NCBI RefSeq assembly: GCF_933775445.1
Contig: NC_065877.1
Location: forward strand, 31,620,001-31,684,000
From: Argentina anserina
Lineage: Eukaryota > Streptophyta > Magnoliopsida > Rosales > Rosaceae
Length of the DNA stretch: 64,000 bases
Direction: 5' to 3'
The notes under the pieces were generated by a model. That model saw only the letters and a program-made list of their open reading frames with translations. It was not told where the DNA came from and searched no databases. Below, piece by piece: positions 37,161-50,139 of this stretch. The stretch's first letter is position 1. Each line of letters begins with the position of its first letter. A program made the translations under genes and the position numbers.

Positions 37161-39846
37161 ATGGAGAGTGAGAGAAGGTTTAGGGTTTCGAAAGTTAGAG
37201 AGATAGAGAAGATGGAGGGCGGGGGTAATAATTGTAATAGCAATTGTTATCGTAGTCATGGCATGATGGGATCTGGGTCTTCTCCTGGGATGTTGATGCC
37301 TCCTCCTCTTTTGAATTCTTATACTACTGCTGCAGATCAAACGAGTAGTTCTAGTAACCAGCAGCACTACTTTGTTTCTCTGCCTTTTAACCCAAACCAA
37401 AATGATGGCCAGAGATATGAGATGAACATGAAAGCCAAGGTCATGGGTCATCCTCTCTTCCCTCGCCTCTTGGCCTCTTATATCAATTGTCAAAAGGTAG
37501 ATATAACTTCTAGCTTATTCTCTGATCTAGCGGCATGTCATTGTCATCTTTTTGATATTATTTGCTTTATTTATACAATTAATCATGAGTGTTTTTGTCG
37601 AAAGGTTGGGGCTCCTGCTGAAGTGGTGGCTAGGTTAGATCTTGCAGCTGCGGCCTCAATATCTTCAGCGGCTGCGATTTCTGCAGCATGCGAAGTAACA
37701 GAATCAGACCCAGAATTGGATCAGTTCATGGAGGCCTATTGTGAAATGCTTACCAAGTACAATGAAGAGCTCACAAAACCCTTCCATGAGGCCATGCTGG
37801 GCCACTCTAAAATCAACTCCCAGCTCAAAGCTCTGTCCGTTTCAGCACCATCATATTCTGGTGACGATCATACTTTTTCACGCGCCTTCTCTAATTTATC
37901 TAATAGCACTAGAATATTACGATGATCGATCTATAGGTCCTTGCTGATTTCATGCATGTTTAACTTCTCATACAATATGAAGAGGTATTAATCGAACGAA
38001 AGCTATTTGCTCGGTGGGTTGACAACTTGACAACATATGTGTAGCTTTTGGTTCGATTCTCTCTTCTTTGTCTAGAATGGGGGATCTGCTTACTTTGGTA
38101 TATAATTATCGGTATCGCTTCATGTACTTGTTGTCTTGAAGCCTTGAGCAGTATTATAACCATGGCAGTTAGGTAATGAACAAGTCCATTTCTGTGAAAT
38201 TCAACCGCATCTCAACACTGAGTGGAGCAAACTTTCCTTGCTCAAAGTGATTATGTTCAGCATCCCAATTATTATTATTTCTCTCTTTCATAGTTGTAGG
38301 TGTGCATAGAAAGTAGCTAGACATTGCACTTCGATACGCAATGAATTTGGGTAGTGAAATTTACACTCCAAATTTTACAATCCACACCCCCCAACTTTCC
38401 TTTTTTAGAAATTTTTTTATAATAAAACAAAAAAAAATTACTAAAAACGAAAGTTGGGGGTGTGGATTGTAAAATTTGGAGTGTAAATTTCAGCTCCTTT
38501 TTTTTAGACTTTATAGTACTAACATTTCTTGATATTTTGTATATCTAAAAAGTACGTACTAATTTTCAGTCTTCCATGTGTTAGCGTGCTCATAAACTCA
38601 TATCTGTTTCAGGCTCAATTGGTGGTAGTTAATTGTTGGATGAGGTGCTCTACTGTGACCTCTAATCCTAATTGATGTATTCTTTTGGAAGTTAATATAT
38701 TCCATTTCAATAAAAAAAAACTCGTATCTGTTTCATCGTGTTTTTAACTTGAGATGGATTAATTGGTTCATCAGGAGGAACTTATGTGTTTGTGCATGAG
38801 CGTCGGTTTTCATCAATTGGCGAATTTGTAGGTTAAGTATATTGTTTGATTATATATGGAATTGGCTTACAGTTCTATATAGCTAGCTAGGATATTGTTT
38901 AATAATTTCAAAGCTTTGATTGATCATATAGAAAGAAAAAGCTCCTAGAAAAAGAAAATTGCCCAAAATTATACCACTTACACGTGCTTTTTTGTTTATC
39001 TACACTAGTTTGTTCAGTGATGAGTAATTGAGTATAACGAAATCATATGGTTAATTATTTATCACTGCATCTTATATATGCTTTTCCCTCTTATTTGTGG
39101 CATGATCAGCTAGTACTGGTGATCTTGTTGGACAAAGTGGGTCTTCAGAAGAGGCTGATGTGAACGAGAACCGCAGCAAAGATCCAAGAGCCGAAGATTG
39201 GGATATTAAAGCTAAGCTTCTGCAAAAATATGGTGGATGTCTCGGCAGTCTCAGCCAGGAGCTGAAGAAGAAGAAAAAGAACGGAAAGTTGCCAAAAGAA
39301 GCCAGGATTCAGTTGCAAGAATGGTGGAGCAGAAATTACGCATGGCCCTATCCATCGGTATGCATCATTACCATACTATTTGCATGTTCTTAATAAACGA
39401 AAATCATGCAGATAGTCTATATCTTTACTCTTGCAGACATCACTTGTGAATATATATTATTAGTCTTCAATTTCAGCAGTATCTATGATTCGTTGTACAT
39501 TGGCATGCCAATGGCTCCCTTACAGTACTGACCTGTACTGGTGACAGTCTTGAATCTGCTAGTATTGGTCATCTTGTTATTGTGATAGTTTTTGCAATAT
39601 GAATGATACAATAGGTATGTACGTCTGTATATGCAGGAGCCTCAGAAGCTAGGACTGGCAGCATCGACTGGTCTGACTGTGAAGCAGGTAAATAACTGGT
39701 TCATAAACCAAAGAAAACGCCATTGGAAACCATCTTCAGAGAGTATGCAACTTGCTATGATGGATCATTCCCAATTCTACTATAATTATATGGATTATCC
39801 AACCTGTAATCCCCTACCTATGGATTGCACATCTACTCTGGTTTGA
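37161..39846 (+). CDS. STM: Class I KNOX homeobox transcription factor, SHOOT MERISTEMLESS-like
   Basis: Nuclear TALE homeodomain factor; class I KNOX proteins keep shoot meristem cells undetermined and pair with BELL proteins. Four exons join in phase: 37161-37496, 37605-37860, 39110-39357, 39637-39846, giving 349 residues. Domains: KNOX1 (about 91-130), KNOX2 (about 147-190), ELK (about 227-248) and homeodomain (about 251-313) with the TALE PYP insertion (277-279) and [10 protein letters not shown]. The C-terminus NPLPMD...STLV parallels the STM NPFPMD tail, hence the assignment. Odd points: NYAWPYPS where class I proteins usually have HYKWPYPS, and [16 protein letters not shown]. The first intron is an exact 108 nt and stays open. 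An in-frame ATG at 37056 would add 35 residues; ATG 37161 (MESERRF) is preferred. Confidence 0.88.
38356..38491. repeat. Near-perfect foldback MITE in KNOX intron 2
   Basis: Arms of about 43 bp, left beginning GAAATTTACACTCCAAATTT and right ending AAATTTGGAGTGTAAATTTC, differ by about one base and enclose an A/T-rich loop. Such a hairpin in transcribed intron RNA would be very stable. No clear target duplication was seen. Confidence 0.75.
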
Positions 39847-40303
39847 TTATAGTATGTATGTTAAATACCCTAGCTGGCTGATTATCGTACGGGTAGGGCT
39901 AATGTATTTTAACTGGCAATGTTGCCAATGATGTTTACATCCAACTATTGCCATTTTGAGGCTGCAGTGAACTTATCAGTGTATGTAAAATATGGATTGG
40001 ACGTGTAGTTCTTTGGTTTGATGTGTTGAGATATAAGTTCGGCTTAGTGGGTTGATGATCTTAGGGTACTAACCTTGATTGTTCATGTTCGCCATTTAGC
40101 TTCAACATGGAAGCTTCTTTGCAACTCTTTTAGCACTCATTTGTGGGAAATGTTTAGTGCGCGTATTAAGCCTGCAGAGGGATTCCTTATGTACTGGTCA
40201 GATTCTTTAAGTCTCATTTCACAAGGCAACTCCAGTTATCTAATTAGTTATTATGTGATAATTATAGTATAATATAATATATTATTTGAACTCCTTGTAT
40301 TAT

Positions 40304-42820
40304 TGTCACAATCTCAAAATTTGGAATATGAAACTCAAATTTTGTAGTTATGAAAAACTCTAAAACAATCACAATAAAATCGAAATTATCTTAAGGTCAC
40401 ACCGGATCATTACTGAGTTTAAAATACAATTCAGTCCAATCGATTATTACAACCCAAATTTATAATTCGACATTATATTAAATTAAAATGTAAAAATCCT
40501 CACAAAATCCTCACATAAATCCACACCAATCCTCACATAAATCCTCACCACAAGATAGGATAAAAACAACTTCGAGTCCTCAGAGTGGTATGTCGATTTC
40601 CGTTAATCCACACCTGTGGAATTATCCCCTACACCATCGAATAGGTGTACCGGGATTGTAAACACAAACCCGGTAAGCTTTGCAGCTCGTATGAGTAAAA
40701 CAACAAATACAACTCGCATAAAAATATATACGAAAATCCACAAAACATCAATTATAAATGCACTCATGACTCATTAGACGACCCATCTGGTTGTCTAATA
40801 ATGTGAAAATATATATGTTCATGAGAAGTTGGGCAACCCGTCTGTTTACCCAAATGCATTTATAATACGGGTACTCATGAGCGCTCGTACACCTCTGTTA
40901 CCCCTCAAGTAATACACCGCCGACATTAGACAACCACTTGTTGCCCAATATCAAAAATATGGGTACTCATAAGCCGATAACTCATTTGTTACCTCTTATG
41001 CAGTACCCCGGCAGACAGACTAGAGCTCTAACTGTATCGTAACTTTCACCCGGCTAAGGCTAGGTTCCGACATGCCAACACGTCTGAAGACTGGTCCGAA
41101 GACATCAACACGTCCGAAGACATACACACGTCCGAAGATAAAAACGTTTAACAAAACTCAATGTTAAAACCACGTACAATAATCATCACATTATATTGTA
41201 CAAATCGAATCAACATGCTCAATATATATATCTCAAAACCAAAATGAACTTGTTCACAACGGAAATTACGACAATATATAATATAGCAAACCATATATAT
41301 ATACATATTTACCATTTATGCATATACACAATCCACTCTATCAAATACATATCATAGTTCATTCTTTAAGCCTTAGCATATTCTTGAATCTCCGCAAGGG
41401 TAGATTCGTCATTGTGAGATTTTACTCACCTTATAATCCTGAGCGAAATTTCCACGACTCGAAAAGTGAACCCTTTACTTGAAATATCGATCACCTTGAA
41501 AAGATAAGAAGTGAATTTAGAATCGCTACGTAAAACCTGAAATGCCGAAACAATAATAATATTTTACTGTTCAACAATTTCCAATTTTTACGAAATTATT
41601 GTTCAAGTATTTACTATTCATGTATTACTGTATAAATACATATTAATTACATATTTCTATACGATTATATATTGTTTACGTATTTCTGTACGTATACATA
41701 CTATTCAATCGTAAATATTTTCTTACTAAATAATAATTACGATTTACCCTTCCGAAATTACTTTTACAAATATTGTACGTAATTTACATTTGTAATTACC
41801 GTACGTAAAAGAAATTTACATTTAATGTACGTAAATTACTTTTTATAATCACCGTACGTAAAAATAAATTTTTATAAAATTACTGTTTTGAAAACACTAT
41901 TCACGTGCCGCCGCACGTGGAGGCGCATAGGGTACACGCACCACCTCCGGCGACCGCGCGTGGGGCCCACGCGCTGACTCTAACACCGGCGCGTAGCACG
42001 CCACCGCCGCCCCAAATCTCTTCCTCTCTTCCCCTTCTTCTCCTCCATGGTCTCCTGCCACCTCCCACCCTCCTCACGCACCCACACGCGCCGCCTAAGG
42101 CGGCGGTACCTCCTCATCCTCCTCCTCCCCCGATCCACCTCCAATTCACTCTCAAATTCAACCAAACCATACACAATACATTCAATAGCACAACCCTTAC
42201 CTCGACAAAGCTCAAGAACCCCTGGATGATGGCCGGAGATGGAGCTCGAACGGTGGAGGAGAAAACGCGGCTCGGGTTGCAGCATGGGGACTCACGTCGG
42301 CGAGGGAGGACGTCTCGACCTCGGGGTTTGTAGCGGTGGGCCGCGCGATGCTTCCTGGGCCGGCGGTGAGAGACACGGACGACCGAATGGGCAGATCGCC
42401 GGTGGCGATTTCAAGAGAGGGAGAGAGAGCTCGGGGAAGAAGAGAGAGAAGGAGAAAGGGAGGCGGGGGACCCTAATCTCAAAAATTCCTTTTTATACTC
42501 GTTTCTAAAATCGGAAACTAACTTCCGACGTTAATAACTTTCACATCCGACGTTCGATTCGAACGTGTGACGGGTCCACGAACTCGTATCGACGAGCTCT
42601 ACAACTTTCGTGAATGAAGTTTTCACAAACGAGCGACGGAGTAAAAGTCGATTCTCACGTCGCGGAAACGTAACGTTTTTCTAAATAAAAGTTCCGATAA
42701 CGTTTCCGTTTTCGATTTACAACGTCGCAAAACAACCAAATGTCGTTTAATGAATTTCACAAACTTTATATAAAATGTAAAACAATCCAATTAATTGTTT
42801 TGAAAACTCGGGTCATTACA
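40304..42820 (-). repeat. Solo LTR of the Gypsy family
   Basis: Starts TGTCACAATCTC and ends CGGGTCATTACA, with the exact duplication ATTAT at 40299-40303 and 42821-42825. Homologous along its length to the 2.9-kb LTRs, including the CCGCACGTGG GC-rich block and the terminal CGAACTCGTATCGACGAGCT segment, in the same orientation, but more diverged and 2,517 bp long. Open frames near 41905-42508 sit in the LTR and are not genes. Confidence 0.92.
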
Positions 42821-42825
42821 ATTAT

Positions 42826-42970
42826 CTTTATCGGATATAGAGAATAATATTCAAGTTAAGTATTTATCATTTAATCTCTTTTACTTATGTCACAAAATGC
42901 ATGTGTATTGGACTCTCATGAGATTTTTTTGAGTCCACATTAGATTTATCTCTAACATTCTCCCACTTAG
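42826..42970 (-). repeat. Copia LTR start and polypurine tract
   Basis: On the minus strand CTAAGTGGGAGAA (42970-42958) is a Copia-type polypurine tract, followed at once by TGTTAGAGATAAATC, a typical Copia LTR start (42957 leftward). The LTR continues left across the Gypsy solo LTR into 40298 and below; its far end was not found. Confidence 0.55.
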
Positions 42971-44164
42971 AGCATGAATATCTCACACAACAAAACATAA
43001 ACTTAGTTAGAATGTAGTAAAATCTTCTACTGCACATTTGAGACTAAAAGTCAACATAAAAGTTCAAAACTTTGATATGCAAATGAGCGGCTACAATGCA
43101 GAGCCAAGAAAACAAAATGCATTTAAATACACCCTTTTCATGACCACTGCAATTCCAGCCACAAATCACATCAACCAAACACGATTATCAACTTGTAATC
43201 ACATTCAAATTACAAGATGTATCTACAACAACTTGATGCAATTTTGATCCACTCTATGGTTATGTATGCAAAAATTTGACACCACCTTCTAATGAAAATG
43301 TCCTCATGTGTCCTTGATATTCTGAAACAAACATTGTCCAAATAGACCACACAATAATCGTATAACTATATCATAATCCAATAATCATAGAAACAATGCA
43401 ACAATCATTGGATTTTATTATTAACCAGAAAATCCACAAGTTGCAAAATAAAGTTCAAATCTGGAAATATAATGTAAACAATCCACAAAATCATGAACAA
43501 TAAACAAAAAGGTCTAAAAAAATGGAAATAAAGACTCCCACTCAGGTATATAAACTATGATGTCTTTGATGAGTTGAATGATTGATGGTGATCCAACTAT
43601 CAGTATATATATATAAGGTATATTTAGTTGAGAATGTCATCTTTTTTACTGATTGTAAGGTAATTATGTTTTCATGTGACAGTGCATCACTTCGTCCAGC
43701 AGTACATGGTCAAAGAGAGGAAACTCCATATATATGCATTGCCTCTGTAAAGATGTAGTTGTAGTTTAGACTGATGAGATGACATTCATGATGAACAAAT
43801 TTGATTGGAATTAATGTAGTATGAAGTTATATATCTGATGTATTATTGACATTGTGCTAATATGATGACATTCATGATGAACAGATTTGATTGGATTTCA
43901 TTGTTGTATTATTTTTGTTACTTTGTAAAAGGCATACATTATTATTTTATTATGTTCATTAAAAAAGAAAACCAAATTCTTAATTTTCCATGTTCTCTAT
44001 TTTATTATTTAATAATAATATAGAAACCATATATGCACTTGTGAAATTCAAGCAAATCAAGACAATCTGGTAAATACAATACATTGAAATCTGGCTAAAT
44101 CTGTGTGGAGTTGAAATAATATGTGGATTCTCAGAATCCATGGAATATGATAAATCAATCTGAA
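42971..44164. other. Noncoding DNA between the Copia pol and its polypurine tract
   Basis: No gene. It contains a 32-bp direct repeat (GATGACATTCATGATGAACA... at 43778 and 43864, 86 bp apart) and an AT microsatellite near 43605. It may be element 3' untranslated sequence with later insertions. Confidence 0.4.
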
Positions 44165-45845
44165 TCATTTAAAATCAGAGTTGAATACACCCCCTTTAGA
44201 TGCATAATCCTCAAATACGGCAACAATCATAGGCTTGGTGAATGGATCAGCCAATTGATCTATGTGCCAATTTTCAGCACCACTAACTCCTTATGTTTAA
44301 CTCTATGTCTAAAACTATAGTACTTAAGATCTATGTGCTTGGAATTGGTCGATCTTTTGTTATTCTTGTTGAAATACACAGCTGCATAATTGTCACAAAA
44401 CAAATCTTCTAAGGCCTTGTAATGTTATCTACTACATTAGTGTGTATCAAGAAGTTCCTCAACCATAAACCTTCACAAGCTCTCTCATAAATTGCAACAT
44501 ACTTAGCTTTCAGTGTAGTAATAGTTATAATATCTTGCTTTATAGTTTTCCAAGCTATGACACCTCCAGCCATGGTGAACACATAGCCACTAGTAGACTT
44601 TTTTGAACTTTGAAACTTAGACGCAAAATCTGAGTCTGTGTAGCCTACAACTTCAAGCTCCTTCACTCTTCTATAGACCAGGTGATGATCCTTAGTGCCT
44701 TTAAGATATATGAGAATCTTCTTTCCTGTTGTCCAATGCTCATTCCCAGGATTGGACTGAAACCTTGATAATATACCAATAACATAAGACAAATCAAGCC
44801 TTGTACATACATGTGCATACATGAGGCTTCCAATGAACTGTGCATATGACTTGTTCTTCATCTGCTCTTTTTTAAAATCATTCTTTGGACACTGATTTTT
44901 ATTTAGCTTGTCGCCCTTGGACATTGGGATTGGACCAGTCGTGCAGCCCTGCATTTCAAACCTCTTCAAAACTTTGTTGATGTAGCTCTGTTGTGACAAG
45001 CCAAGTAAGAAACGTGACTTGTCCCTTTTGATCTCTATCCCTAAGACATAACTAGCTTCACCTAAATCCTTCATGTCAAATTTCTTAGACAAGAAAGACT
45101 AAGTCTTCTTCATCAAATCCAAACTAGTACTTGCCAACAATATGTCATCCATATACAAAAACAGAAAAACAAAATTCTTACCCTTTGATTTCATATACAC
45201 ACATTCATCTAACTGCTTCTCTTCAAAACCAAAATTACCAATGACTGAATCAAACTTCAAGTACCATTGTTTCGATGCTTGCTTCAGCCCATAGATTGAT
45301 ATGTGTAGCTTACCGATTTGCTCATTTACGGACTCTATCAAACCTTTTGGCTGCTTTATGAATATTTCTTCTTCCAATTCCCCATTTAAGAACGCCATCT
45401 TGACATCCATCTAGTGAAGTTCCATGTCATAATGAGCAACCATAGCCATGATCACTCTAAAAAATCCTTAGTGGAAACTAGAGAAAAAGTCTCAGTGAAA
45501 TCCACTCCCTCTTTTTGTGTAAACCCCTTTGCGACTAATCTGGCCTTGTATCTTTCCACACTACCATATACCTTCAGCTTTGTCTTGAATATCCACTGGC
45601 ATCCAATAGCTTTCTGTGTTTTAAAAGACTCCACCAAATCCAACGCATTATTCACATGTATTGAGTTTATCTCTCAAATAATGGCTTTCTCCCAATCATG
45701 TGAATAATATCCATAAATAGCCTCTTTAAATGTAGTAGGATCAACAATCTCTCCAACATCACAGTCCACTTCATTCAAATAAATCTGAAAATGAATGGAC
45801 ATGGCATCAAGTGTGGACTTTCTTTCTCTTAGTGACCTTCTAATT
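44165..45845 (-). pseudogene. Copia reverse transcriptase and RNase H, broken
   Basis: Read on the minus strand: RT start with [17 protein letters not shown] (45452-45655), then MDVKMAFLNGELEEEIFIKQP and the catalytic YMDDILLA (45099-45410), then KKFDMKDLGEASYVLGIEI through the RNase H region with YTDSDFA (44409-45092). The last RNase H part continues in another frame to about 44165. In-frame stops and frameshifts at about 45095, 45412 and 44405 make it defective. Confidence 0.88.
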
Positions 45846-45847
45846 TG

Positions 45848-46425
45848 TGTTGGACATATAGGAAGGTTATGTGTGTGGGTTGTGGCAAATCTATAGAACT
45901 AATCGCTTCAAGACACGTTGTAGCAACGCTGTCTTTCAGACTATATTTGCTCCCACTACTTGTGTGTGCAAAGGGATTAATGCAAATAAGCCTTGTGGAT
46001 ACAATGAAGCCTAGCAATCATGTTATTGTTGATCGACGTCTTGCACTTACGACGAACAACCAAACACTCAATTGAAACTATCAAGAGGTTCAGGGGTTAT
46101 AGGGAATATTGAGTACTAAGAATATAAAAAAGCTTGATATATTTTATCTGCATCATATCTACTCCTTTATATAGGAATATGCATGCCTGTTCAATTTAGG
46201 ATAACAACCTTTAGAAAGGATAGCACCATTCGGTCTATGATAACTAAAACATATAATTAATGCCAATAGTTAACAACATATTGGTGTTTGTGAAGCAACA
46301 CAATGCTTCATCAACTCAACCGTCCAAAACTGTTTCCTATAATTGTGACTCTTTTGCTATTTGAATTGTGGTGATCAGTCACAATTCTCTTATCATCTTC
46401 TTTATAATTTGAAATTATTCTAACA
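45848..46425. repeat. Copia-type solo LTR nested inside the Copia pol gene
   Basis: Starts TGTTGGACATATAGG and ends ATTATTCTAACA, with 5-bp flanks ATTTG (45843-45847) and ATTGG (46426-46430) differing by one base. Coding similarity of the host element is present on both sides: the right flank encodes the acidic/Pro-rich linker and the left flank RRS.RERKST-like and DAMS sequence. The 578-bp block is therefore a later insertion reduced to one LTR. Confidence 0.75.
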
Positions 46426-47840
46426 ATTGGTGGTTATGGCTGCTGTAATGGCTGAGGCGGTTAGGATTAGGCTCAAGTGCAGCAACTACAATTTCATTAG
46501 TCACAAAAGGATCTACAATCACAGGTGGAGGTTGTGATTGATTTGTTGTAGGTGTAGGAGAATTTTCAGTGAGTTCTTCAAAGAAAAAGTACTTAAAATG
46601 AGAATAATCAATCTCATTGAAAAACACAGCCTTATTTGTCTCTATAATTTTATGTGAATGTGTTGGACAATAAAATCAGAACCCTTTGGAATGCGCAGGA
46701 TAACCAATAAAGGATGCAGACACAGTCTTGGGATCTAACTTGTTTTCTTTTGCATAATATGACCTAGCTTCAGCTTTACAACCCCACACATGTGTATGAT
46801 AAACACCAGGCTTTCTATTCTTCCACAACCCAAAAGGTGTTTTAGTCGCAGACACAGATTTGGATGGAGTTCTCAAGTAATTGGCTGTTTTGAGTGCTTC
46901 ACCCCAAAGATAATGTGGGAAATTGGCTGTTTTGAGTGCTTCACCCCAAAGAAAATGTGGGAGGTGTGAGGTGCGCATCATACTCCTCACCATGTTCATA
47001 AAGGTCATATTTCTCCTCTATGCTACTCTATTCTACTCAGGTTTGGTATAGTGAGCTACAATCTCATTTTCCTCTAAGAAAAGTGTAAATGGACCCTTAT
47101 GTTGACCGGCCTCTGTGTACCTCCCGTAATACTCACCACCCCTATCACTTCTCATACATTTAATTATTGCATTCAATTCCATTTCTGCTTCTATTTGATG
47201 ATCTTAAATTTCTTTAAGGCTTGACTCTTTTATGAGATTAAGTACACATAACAGTTACTAGAATAGTCATCAATAAAAGTGAGAAAATATTGATTCCCAC
47301 AAATAGTTTTAGGTGCAAAAGGTCTACAAATGTCGGTGTGAATCAATTGTAACAAACCAGTACTTCTAGTGGCTCATTTCTTAGGCTGCTTAAAGAATTT
47401 TCCCTTAACACATTCAATATAGTCCACCAAATCAGAAAAGTCAAGTTCGGGTAAATGCCCTGCTTAACTAACAACTTCAATCTTACTTTAGAGACATGTC
47501 CAATCACGTAATTCTCATTCATTTTCCTCTTTTTCCCATTCACAGAATCAACATCATTCTTAATCAACAAGATTTCCTTATGTCAAGTATTAGGCAAGGT
47601 CCAATAATCATCAATAAACTTTCCAGTAGTAAGATAATGAGAAGCACGATTTATTTTCATTCCAACTGAATCAACTATAAACTGATAATTGTCTCTAACC
47701 AAAATAGCAACTGAAATTAAGTTCCTAGACATGGAAGGAACATAATACACTTGCTCCAAAACTAAGAAAACTCCTGGCCTCAAAACTAATTTAAAAAATC
47801 CTACGGCTTCGACTCCTACTCTCGTGCCTTCTCCCAAATG
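46426..47840 (-). pseudogene. Copia protease and integrase remnants
   Basis: Pieces in order on the minus strand: protease/pre-integrase stretch with YVPSMSRNLISVA (47583-47837), the GAG-pre-integrase and integrase zinc region (47343-47570), integrase core fragments, and the end of integrase with HTHVWGCKAEARSY (46676-47008). A direct duplication of an SHLPHFLWGEALKTANF-like block occurs at 46860-46960. Many stops and frameshifts. Confidence 0.8.
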
Positions 47841-47876
47841 GATTATGATCTCATTTTCCCTTAGTTTCCACTTCCC

Positions 47877-50135
47877 TTAGTTTCCACTGGTTTTATATAG
47901 CCCATGTAAAGAGTTTTTAATATGGACAAGTGAGCCAGTATTAAAACTCAAACTATCGGAATAAAGGTTAACTAAATTCACTTCAATATCATAGTTTATT
48001 GATGAATTATTACCTCTCTTTGCCTTCCAGGCCTTATATTTTCCACAATCTCTCTTCATATGCCCCTTAAGCTTACAAAAGATGAGCTCATTGAGAGTCC
48101 ACTTATCTTTTTGGGTGTTATAGGTTGTGAATAGCTGATTAAATTCTACATGAAGTGACTTCAAAATTAGGTGAACAAGCAGATCGTCCCCTAATGGTAT
48201 CTTAAGACGATGAGTTCCGCTTAATATAATCCATGATATATATGGACATCTCATACTTCATCCCATGCAGAGCATCAAACATCATGTTTGTCTCAGCCTT
48301 CTCACTAACTTAAAACCTCACAGCTATGGTAGCAAGAAAGTCTCTAGCTAAATCCTTATCAGGATTCCCACCCTTCACAGTATTGGACATGGACCTCATG
48401 ATGGTCAGCTTACAAATTTTGTTGGCTCTCATCCACTTATCCCTAGCGGCACCACCCTTTACAGTTTGAGCAGGAATAGGGGTAGTAAATGATAAGAGCA
48501 CTTTGTGCGACGTTTTTAACATGTTTTTACCTCAATTTATACTTTGCTTAGCCCTTATTGTTGTACTATTGAGTCATTGAGTCGTAATAAGAGTCTTGAG
48601 CGGTATTGGATGCATTTTTGTGCTTACATGAGTTAAAACGCATAATTGGTTTAGAGTCCTAGTTTGACTAGGAATCCTTGTTAGGTTTTGAAACTAATTA
48701 TCTCTTACTTATGATTTTATTTTCTTATTTTCAGATTGGATTAAAGAGATAATTAAAGAAAAAAAGATGGAGCCAAGTCATGCAACAATTAAATAGAAGA
48801 TGATCATTAAAGGCATAAAACATGACATGTTTTAGGGAATAAAACTTTTCATGTTTTATGGATTAAAGCATGGCATGTTTTAGGGAATAAAACTTTCCTG
48901 TTTTAGGGATTAAAGCATGGCATGTTTATAGGAAGAAAGAAGCAATTTCAAATCCTCCATCTTTCCTCTATATATACATGGCTTCACCTCTCAAATAGGG
49001 GCACTTCTCATTTGCATTCAAGAGCCAAACCTCTACCAAAATACTACCTCAAACATCCTTTACCAAAACAGCAAGCCATTCTCCCCACATAAAAAATTCC
49101 ATCTCCACCGAAATCACCATTGAAGACACACCTCCAAAGTTCCTACAACGTGTGATTTTCGCAACTCTTCCCCACGGGTTTGTTCGTTTTTGATTTTTTA
49201 CAATACTTTGTCTATGAAGATTGTAGTATGATGTTTGTGTGAGATTATTGTTTTGTATTAAGAATCGAAATTTTCAGATTGTTGTATTGGATTTTTGGTT
49301 CTTTGCCAAATTAATGGTTTCCTATAATTAATGAGTTTGTATTTCTATTGTTGTGTTCTAATCATCTTTCTCATACTTTTAGATAATTTTCAGATATGTG
49401 CATATGAATTTAGTGCTTGGATGTAGTCCCTAAGATTGTGTTTGAGTGCTAGATTCATCAACCATATTGACACAAATCGAATCATGCCCTAAGTAGGTTC
49501 GGTTTGTGTTGATTAAAAGTGGTAAAAATTCTGGAAATTTGCATGTAAAACCATGGTGGGTGACGCCATACATGAAACATGTCTCCAACAAAGATTTGGT
49601 GCTTAAATGTAATTGAATTTGATTTATACTCTAAGTGTTATTGAATTCGATTGCATGCAAATTTAGATTAGGCCCTAAGTCAATCTAAATGTTAATTGAA
49701 ATCTTGCATGATTAGATGATCCCCTAAGGCTCTAATTGTATTGGTGTCTAAAAAGTATGTAATTGGTTGAATTAGAATGCATGATAGGTTCGAACTTGTA
49801 ATTATGTGGTGTAATGGTAAATTTGGTTTAAGTTTGTTAAAGAGAAGTCGATCATGTAAATAATAATTTAAGTTTTATTTTAGTAGTTAATAATCAATCT
49901 CAAACCCCCCATTATTTGTTAACACTAAAAGTTTAGAGTTCCCTTCAATTCCCCGGAAAGAACGATCCCTGCTTATTCTATACTAACGATGATGTTTTAC
50001 AGGGTTTATTATAGACGTTTTAACAAAACGCTCTATCAGTAAAACACCAATCAACATTCTACTGGGCCAGGTTGAGTTCTAAGTCATTCTAGACCTTATA
50101 ATTGCTACCGGTAAGGGGAACAATGGTGCCTATGC
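47877..50135 (-). pseudogene. Copia gag remnant, split by a solo LTR
   Basis: The C-terminal gag part (47877-48484) has the zinc-knuckle-like CKLKGHMKRDCG. The N-terminal part resumes at 50044-50130 with VPLTGSNYKV followed by a stop where Trp is expected in gag (inference), then LELNLA. The 1,549-bp LTR at 48490-50038 separates them. The element's 5' LTR was not found to the right. Confidence 0.7.
48490..50038. repeat. Solo LTR (TGATAAGAGC family) in Copia gag
   Basis: Starts TGATAAGAGCACTTTG and ends AACGCTCTATCA, with the exact 5-bp duplication GTAAA (48485-48489 and 50039-50043). TG...CA termini, target size and the TTTGTGCGAC start are those of LTR retrotransposons; no internal coding part remains. 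A MITE is excluded by the absence of long inverted repeats. Confidence 0.82.
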
Positions 50136-50139
50136 TGAC

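Noticed and set aside
41905..42508. Open frames on both strands near 42 kb
   Set aside because: They lie in the GC-rich block of the solo LTR, equivalent to the artefact frames of the full-length element.
48490..50038. First considered a CACTA or other TIR transposon because of GATAAGAGC/GCTCTATC ends
   Set aside because: The inverted similarity is only about 10 bp, while TG...CA termini and an exact 5-bp duplication fit a solo LTR better.
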